The notes under the pieces: generated by a model
Told to the model about the DNA's origin: nothing
What the model saw: only the letters and a program-made list of their open reading frames with translations
The model's database searches: none
Shown here: in pieces, positions 4,944 to 8,384 of the stretch
How positions within the stretch are numbered: position 1 is the stretch's first letter
Layout: every line of letters starts with the position of its first letter
Made by a program: the position numbers and the translations under genes
From: JBBQRS01 sp038214535
GTDB taxonomy: Bacteria; Chloroflexota; Anaerolineae; CG2-30-64-16
Assembly (NCBI GenBank): GCA_038214535.1
Contig: JBBQRS010000163.1
Coordinates: 1-8,384 of the forward strand
Reading direction: 5' to 3'
DNA length: 8,384 nt

Positions 4944-6425
4944 GCTGAAATTCTTGTAAAACGGGTCCAACGGGTAGCAGCCGGAGACTTCGCCGCGGCG
5001 GGGGGCGGTGGTGCAATCGCTGAAGGTGCGGCAGAGGCGCTTGCGCTGGAGCGGGCGGCCCGCCAGCACGTCGGCGGGCAGCTCGGGGCAGGCGAGGATC
5101 ATGCGGCCCAGCCCTACGAAGTCGGTCCAGCCGTCGCGCACGGCGGCCTGGGCGACCGCGGGCAGCCATTCCTGCAGGTAGGTGTAGCCCGTGCCGACGA
5201 TCAGCAGGCCGGGGAACTGCCGCTTGAGCGCCGCGGCCGCGCCCAGCAGCCGGGCCACGCCGACCAGCGGGTCTTCGGGCGGTTCGTAGCCGTCGGAGGG
5301 CGGGAAGAGCGCCGGGCGCTGGATGTGCGGGCAGTAATAGGGGCTGCCCGCGGTGATGTTCACCAGCTCCACGTCGAGCGATGCGAGCAGGGCGAGGAAC
5401 GCGGCCGGCTCGGTCAGGTCGAGGCGCAGCGGGTCGCGCAGGTCCGCGCCGAACGCGTAGGGGTAGACGATCCCGTCGCCATCTCCCCCGGCGACCGCAT
5501 CGTCAGAGGCAACCGCGTCGCCATATGCGTTGCCGGCCAGGGCCGCGCGCCAATCCACCGGCGCGCCGACGCCATCCGGGCCGGGACGGAAAGGCACCGT
5601 GTCGAATGCGCTCAGCCGGACGCCGATGCCCAGGCCGGGGGCGTCGCGGCGGACGGCCGCCACCAATTCGCGGAGAAATCGCGTGCGATTGACAAAGCTG
5701 CCGCCGTAGCGACCGGGGCGCGTCCGCGCGCTGAGGAACTCGTGCCCCAGGTAGCCGTGACAGTGCTTGAGGTCCACGAAGTCGAACCCCAGCTCACGCG
5801 CCCGCCGCGCGGCGACCGCGAAGTCACCGATCAGGTCGTCAATCTCGCCGTCGGTCAGGGCGGGCAGGTCGGGCGGGGTGTGATGCAGCGGGTCGAGCAG
5901 CGGGTGGTGATAAAGGATCTTCGAATAGAGCGGGCCGGGGTCGGGGCGGGCGAAGCGGCCCGAGTGCGTCAGTTGCAGCCCGATGAGCAGGTCGTCGGTG
6001 GAACCGTGGGCTTCGCGGTGCGCGGCGAGCAGCGTCTCGCGCAACTCCGCCAGCCCGCCCAGCGTGTGCGGCGCGATCACCAACTGGCGGGGGTTGGCGC
6101 GTCCATCGTAGCGCACCGCGACCGCCTCGCCGCCCCAGATCAGCTTGGCCCCGCTGAGGCCGAAATGCCGCCAGCGCCGCAGCGTGAGGTCGGTGGGCAG
6201 GCCGTCGCGCGTCCCGTCCCACCCCTCCATCGGGTGGACGGCGAAACGGTTGCCGATCACGCGCCCGCCGCGCAGCCGGTAGGGCGCGGCCAGCGGATGC
6301 GCCTCCAGCTCGTAGTACGCGCTCCCGTGCGCAGCCGCGTCGAACGGCAGCTCGATGCCCAGCGCGGCGCAGTGCGCGCGGAAGTCGTCAGCGGTGCGGA
6401 GTGCGGCGATGCGTTTGATGGTCAT
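4926..6425 (-). CDS. Old Yellow Enzyme-family NADH:flavin oxidoreductase
   Basis: A 499-residue FMN-dependent TIM-barrel reductase with unknown substrate. Family motifs are HPMEGWDGT (64-72), GLQLTHSGRFARP (149-161), VDLKHCHGYLGHEFL (217-231, with the H/H substrate pair at 221 and 223), RYGGSFVNRTRF (239-250), GTGYTY (411-416) and GLGRM (438-442). The C-terminus has C465, C471 and C483. The 471-483 spacing fits the last pair of the [4Fe-4S] site of 2,4-dienoyl-CoA-reductase-type enzymes, but position 468 is Phe and no fourth Cys is seen, so a cluster is doubtful. Residues 285-325 are a low-complexity insertion (DAVASDDAVAGGDGDG). The last residues, NELHE, are encoded by repeat-like DNA including a TTA codon unusual for this gene. 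It lies upstream of uxuA, probably in one operon. The ATG at 6425 has only a weak ribosome binding site. Confidence 0.9.
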   Translation of the reverse strand: MTIKRIAALRTADDFRAHCAALGIELPFDAAAHGSAYYELEAHPLAAPYRLRGGRVIGNRFAVHPMEGWDGTRDGLPTDLTLRRWRHFGLSGAKLIWGGEAVAVRYDGRANPRQLVIAPHTLGGLAELRETLLAAHREAHGSTDDLLIGLQLTHSGRFARPDPGPLYSKILYHHPLLDPLHHTPPDLPALTDGEIDDLIGDFAVAARRARELGFDFVDLKHCHGYLGHEFLSARTRPGRYGGSFVNRTRFLRELVAAVRRDAPGLGIGVRLSAFDTVPFRPGPDGVGAPVDWRAALAGNAYGDAVASDDAVAGGDGDGIVYPYAFGADLRDPLRLDLTEPAAFLALLASLDVELVNITAGSPYYCPHIQRPALFPPSDGYEPPEDPLVGVARLLGAAAALKRQFPGLLIVGTGYTYLQEWLPAVAQAAVRDGWTDFVGLGRMILACPELPADVLAGRPLQRKRLCRTFSDCTTAPRRGEVSGCYPLDPFYKNFSNELHE

Positions 6426-6630
6426 GGTGAGCTCTGTATTGCGAATGTCTCTTGGGTCAGTTGGCTTCTACTATTGGGCAACTGTGCGACACGTCGCCCA
6501 GGAGTATAGACACCACGAATCCATTCGAGAACTTGTTTACCACGGAACACACGGAATACACGGAAGAATTCGTACCACTGCTTTTTGTGGTGCAATGCGC
6601 CGTTACCGTGACGTGCTTGCTCGGGCAGCG
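6426..6630. repeat. intergenic spacer with 9-mer tandem repeat
   Basis: There is no gene in this spacer between two minus-strand genes. Positions 6541-6567 hold three exact-period 9-base units, CACGGAACA, CACGGAATA and CACGGAAGA, and CACGAATCCATTCG lies at 6511-6526. ACCAC (6571-6575) and GTGGT (6585-6589) can form a small hairpin. The short unit is related in sequence to the ACACGGAT cluster at 2143-2270. No convincing promoter for the flavin oxidoreductase gene was found here. Confidence 0.7.
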
Positions 6631-6960
6631 CTAACTGACATATTCATCGAGATCGGTTCTCTTCACCGCCTGCTTTCGGGCGGCTTGTTCGGAGGCGGGT
6701 ACCAACTTGCAGCCGCAGTGCTTGCACACACGCGCCTCGGCAAGGACCAATTCAGCACAATCCGGACACCTAACATGAGTGTCCGGATTGGGTTCGTCGG
6801 GTCGTGCTGCCTTGCTCGGCATAAGTAGCAACAAGATCAGGGCGATAAGTGGGCTGATAAGGATAGACAGTAAGAACCATCCGAAACCAGAACGGCCCCG
6901 TGAAGCTGCGCCAATCCCAATGACAATCGAAAGGACGAGCCAGAAGAAGAGGATTTCCAT
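6631..6960 (-). CDS. small membrane protein with cytosolic zinc ribbon
   Basis: A 109-residue protein. Two hydrophobic segments (about 3-19 and 26-47) are separated by a short basic-glycine loop, SRGRSGFGW. A zinc-ribbon motif CPDC-x10-CKHC follows (C65, C68, C79, C82; C84 is extra), then a charged tail ending KRTDLDEYVS. Membrane-hairpin plus zinc-ribbon proteins of this kind are common and mostly uncharacterised; no enzymatic residues are visible. Translation starts at ATG 6960 with AAAAGGAG at 6968-6975, directly after a hairpin at 6976-7008. It lies between the intact flavin oxidoreductase gene and a truncated copy of that gene's 5' end. Function is unknown. Confidence 0.8.
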   Translation of the reverse strand: MEILFFWLVLSIVIGIGAASRGRSGFGWFLLSILISPLIALILLLLMPSKAARPDEPNPDTHVRCPDCAELVLAEARVCKHCGCKLVPASEQAARKQAVKRTDLDEYVS

Positions 6961-6967
6961 AACAACG

Positions 6968-7008
6968 CTCCTTTTAGGTGGGCGCTATGCGCAGCGCTCG
7001 TGCCACCT
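6968..7008 (-). promoter_or_regulatory. leader hairpin adjacent to ribosome binding site of the zinc-ribbon gene
   Basis: AGGTGG (6976-6981) pairs with 7003-7008, and GCGCT (6982-6986) pairs with 6993-6997, with a 5-base bulge on one side. On the minus-strand transcript the 3' end of this stem touches the ribosome binding site AAAAGGAG (6968-6975). The 68-codon chimeric reading frame from 7180 passes through the stem and stops at 6974-6976, inside that site. This would allow translation-dependent unmasking of the zinc-ribbon gene, which is inferred and not shown. Confidence 0.4.
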
Positions 7009-7180
7009 TGACTAATGATGATACGAAAAACTCCCACATAATATACCTGAGAACGGTGTTATGCGAAAGCTGCGAGAAACGGAGCGGCGTCGCGTCACAG
7101 GGGAGCGTCACGCCCAGCGCGGCGTAATGGGCGCGGAAGTCGTCGGCGGTGCGGAGTGCGGCGACGCGCTTGTGGGTCAT
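7006..7180 (-). pseudogene. truncated copy of a flavin oxidoreductase 5' end (copy 2)
   Basis: From ATG at 7180 the frame reads MTHKRVAALRTADDF, then RAHYAALGVTLPCDA. This matches residues 1-30 of the intact enzyme starting at 6425, with only conservative changes. Homology to the intact gene ends near codon 30. The truncated copy at 8196-8362 shares further sequence to codon 41 (CTT-xCG-CAT-AAY) and, less clearly, an AT-rich tail to about 7006. The frame continues as unrelated sequence to a TAA at 6974-6976, giving a 68-codon chimera with no domain. The remaining catalytic barrel is absent, so it cannot be an oxidoreductase. Spacing and orientation match the intact gene and copy 3. Confidence 0.8.
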
Positions 7181-7260
7181 GGCAGGTTATTGTTCGGAAA
7201 CTTATTGCTTCAAGTGAACTGCGAGGCTCAGACATTTTCCTAACCATGGTCAATGCCTTC

Positions 7261-8112
7261 CTAGACCCTGGGTGCTGTAATCCGAGATGCTTGAAAGTCT
7301 TTAAGGATGAATATCTGAAGCTCTGCGACGAATTTGTCACGGCGTTTAATCTTGCGTAATACTTCGGCCTGATGTCGCTCAGTGATGACAGCATCAACAT
7401 AGGGTATCGGAGCCGCGATGAGTATATCAAAAGCATCAGATTGCGAAGGCCATCGGTTATCGACGTAAAACTTATAGAATACCGTAAATGAAGTCATCTT
7501 GAGCGACGGGAACGCGTCGATGTCTATTGCATTACCGGTATCAAGCTGCGACTTGACGAATTGCATAAATCGAAATGCAAGTTGTTCAAACACCGTGATT
7601 TCTATAAACGTTCGAATCTCCTTAGCTGTGTACTTGTTGTCTTCAGGCGGATAATTTTCAACCAGCGAGAGCATCCCCGCGACCGCAGAATCACGACCAT
7701 CAAGCCAGGTTCGTTCTTGCCATTTCGCGTCGGGAGTGTCAAACAGTAGATCAAGCACGTTTCGCATTTGATTGCTAGGTGAAGTAGCCAAACCACTAAA
7801 CGCGTGCAGAATGGGGTGGATAGTCTCTGGATTTGGGTACGAGTTCACCTCTTCAGCGAGCAATTGGTCGGGACTCTTGAGAACGATGGATGGAAAGGGT
7901 GAAAACCTCTCAAGAAACTGTTCGTAAACCGCTGGTCTACGTCGCAATTCCAGAATCGTGAATATGGAAAAGCACGGGATCATCATAGGTTTGTCAGTCA
8001 GTGACCATTCCAAGAAGTTTCGGAATTCGTCAGTGAGGTGCTTCGCCATCTCGCTGGCCGCGTTCGTATCAATGAGGCAGAGGCCGTACTTGTGCCCGTT
8101 CAACTCAATCAT
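7261..8112 (-). CDS. PIN-like domain protein (putative nuclease)
   Basis: A 283-residue protein that I recognise only at superfamily level. The N-terminal strand LCLIDTN (D15), the helix FTILELRRRP (E55) and the C-terminal SDAFDILIAAPIPYVDAVITERH (D226, D229, D240) are arranged like the acidic metal-binding residues of PIN ribonucleases. At 283 residues it is about twice the size of a VapC toxin, and no antitoxin gene is visible beside it. The G+C is close to 50% by eye, well below the neighbours, which suggests acquisition. AAGGA lies ten bases before ATG 8112. The frame stays open 22 codons further upstream, to TGA at 8179-8181, and reads protein-like (CPDHHNPWKDSVTGKDWAD) without a normal start codon. 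The N-terminus is therefore uncertain, or was cut off by the repeat at 8196. Defence or RNA decay is possible. Confidence 0.7.
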   Translation of the reverse strand: MIELNGHKYGLCLIDTNAASEMAKHLTDEFRNFLEWSLTDKPMMIPCFSIFTILELRRRPAVYEQFLERFSPFPSIVLKSPDQLLAEEVNSYPNPETIHPILHAFSGLATSPSNQMRNVLDLLFDTPDAKWQERTWLDGRDSAVAGMLSLVENYPPEDNKYTAKEIRTFIEITVFEQLAFRFMQFVKSQLDTGNAIDIDAFPSLKMTSFTVFYKFYVDNRWPSQSDAFDILIAAPIPYVDAVITERHQAEVLRKIKRRDKFVAELQIFILKDFQASRITAPRV

Positions 8113-8195
8113 GTCAGCCCAATCCTTGCCAGTGACCGAATCTTTCCATGGGTTGTGATGATCAGGACAGACCAGAGCTCACCCTCGTCTTAGGG

Positions 8196-8362
8196 CCTGT
8201 CTAGTGATTATATGGATCGTTTCCGCATGATATAGCTGCATTATGCGGAAGCGGCGACGGCTGGAGCAGCGTCTCGTCGAAGGGGAGTGTCCCGCCCAAG
8301 GCGGCGCAGTGCGCGCGGAAGTCGTCAGCGGTGCGGAGTGCGGCGATGCGTTTGTGGATCAA
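8196..8362 (-). pseudogene. truncated copy of a flavin oxidoreductase 5' end (copy 3)
   Basis: Positions 8301-8354 are identical over 54 bases to 6364-6417 in the intact gene. Read from TTG at 8362 the frame gives HKRIAALRTADDFRAHCAAL, then LPFDE and SPLPHN. The ATG of the intact gene is TTG here, and ACC is ATC. Beyond codon 41 (near 8240) an AT-rich tail similar to that of copy 2 runs to about 8196. TTCCGCAT (8221-8228) and ATGCGGAA (8243-8250) form an inverted pair at the junction. No catalytic region remains. Sequence 8363-8384 shows nothing further. Confidence 0.8.
8207..8212 (-). promoter_or_regulatory. possible -10 box for the PIN-like gene
   Basis: The minus strand reads TATAAT, a perfect -10 hexamer, in the AT-rich tail of the truncated copy about 95 bases before ATG 8112. 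The -35 region at 16-18 bases spacing is poor. The equivalent place in copy 2 reads TATCAT. Support is therefore limited. Confidence 0.3.
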
Positions 8363-8384
8363 CCAACATGCCTTACTCTCGCAG

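Noticed and set aside
5325..6509. Long plus-strand reading frame (394 codons)
   Set aside because: It lies antisense to the flavin oxidoreductase, whose family motifs are clear on the minus strand; its composition is that of a shadow frame.
6355..6828. Plus-strand frame of 157 codons across the oxidoreductase start
   Set aside because: It overlaps two well-supported minus-strand genes and a repeat spacer and shows no domain or ribosome binding site.
6961..7020. Integron attC-like site in the leader of the zinc-ribbon gene
   Set aside because: A TAACAAC-like end and an imperfect stem are present, but the matching GTTRRRY end is missing and no integrase is visible.
7181..8181. VapBC toxin-antitoxin pair
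   Set aside because: The PIN-like protein is far too long for VapC, and no small antitoxin gene lies upstream or downstream.
8190..8250. Insertion sequence terminus (GGCCTGTCTAGTGATTAT style)
   Set aside because: It resembles some IS ends, but there is no transposase, no opposite inverted terminus and no target duplication in the window.

Overview
The window looks like a chromosomal stretch of a high-G+C bacterium. No rRNA, tRNA, CRISPR array or transposase is visible, so taxonomy is inference. A winged-helix protein with a DnaA-domain-I-like tail, secreted PA14 and tandem CNDD-repeat proteins, a short-form mannonate dehydratase and intergenic short-period repeats together suggest Chloroflexota (Anaerolineae/Caldilineae-like), with modest confidence.

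Layout. 1-221: repeats and hairpins without a gene. 222-2079 (minus): a two-gene operon for secreted proteins, one with two copies of a pre-peptidase-C-terminal-like beta domain and one with a PA14-like domain and a six-cysteine tail. It is driven by a good sigma70-type promoter inside a nested inverted-repeat cluster. 2434-3669 (plus): a 411-residue protein with an N-terminal winged helix, an acidic/proline linker and a C-terminal DnaA-N-like domain. Its coding sequence contains a 32-bp perfect palindrome, a 50-bp stretch of 22% G+C and a G-quadruplex motif. 3823-6425 (minus): uxuA (mannonate dehydratase) downstream of an Old Yellow Enzyme-family flavin oxidoreductase, probably one transcript. 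6426-8384: an accessory region of lower G+C with a small membrane/zinc-ribbon protein, a PIN-like putative nuclease, and two truncated copies of the 5' end of the flavin oxidoreductase gene in the same orientation as the intact gene.

How the parts fit. OYE-uxuA points to sugar-acid (hexuronate/aldonate) catabolism, with the OYE substrate unknown. The 222-2079 pair points to cell-surface or exported binding proteins. The 2434 gene has the parts of a replication initiator, a DNA-binding domain and a helicase-recruiting-type domain, with an origin-like segment inside its own gene. That layout resembles lambda O/ori and is the most interesting hypothesis here.

Gene junctions carry compact repeats: heptads at 180-228, nested ACACGGAT units at 2143-2270, 14-mers in inverted arrangement at 3670-3831 and 4815-4943, and 9-mers at 6541-6567. 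Several stop codons fall inside or directly against these repeats, and the cores of the two 14-mer elements are inverted relative to one shared flank.
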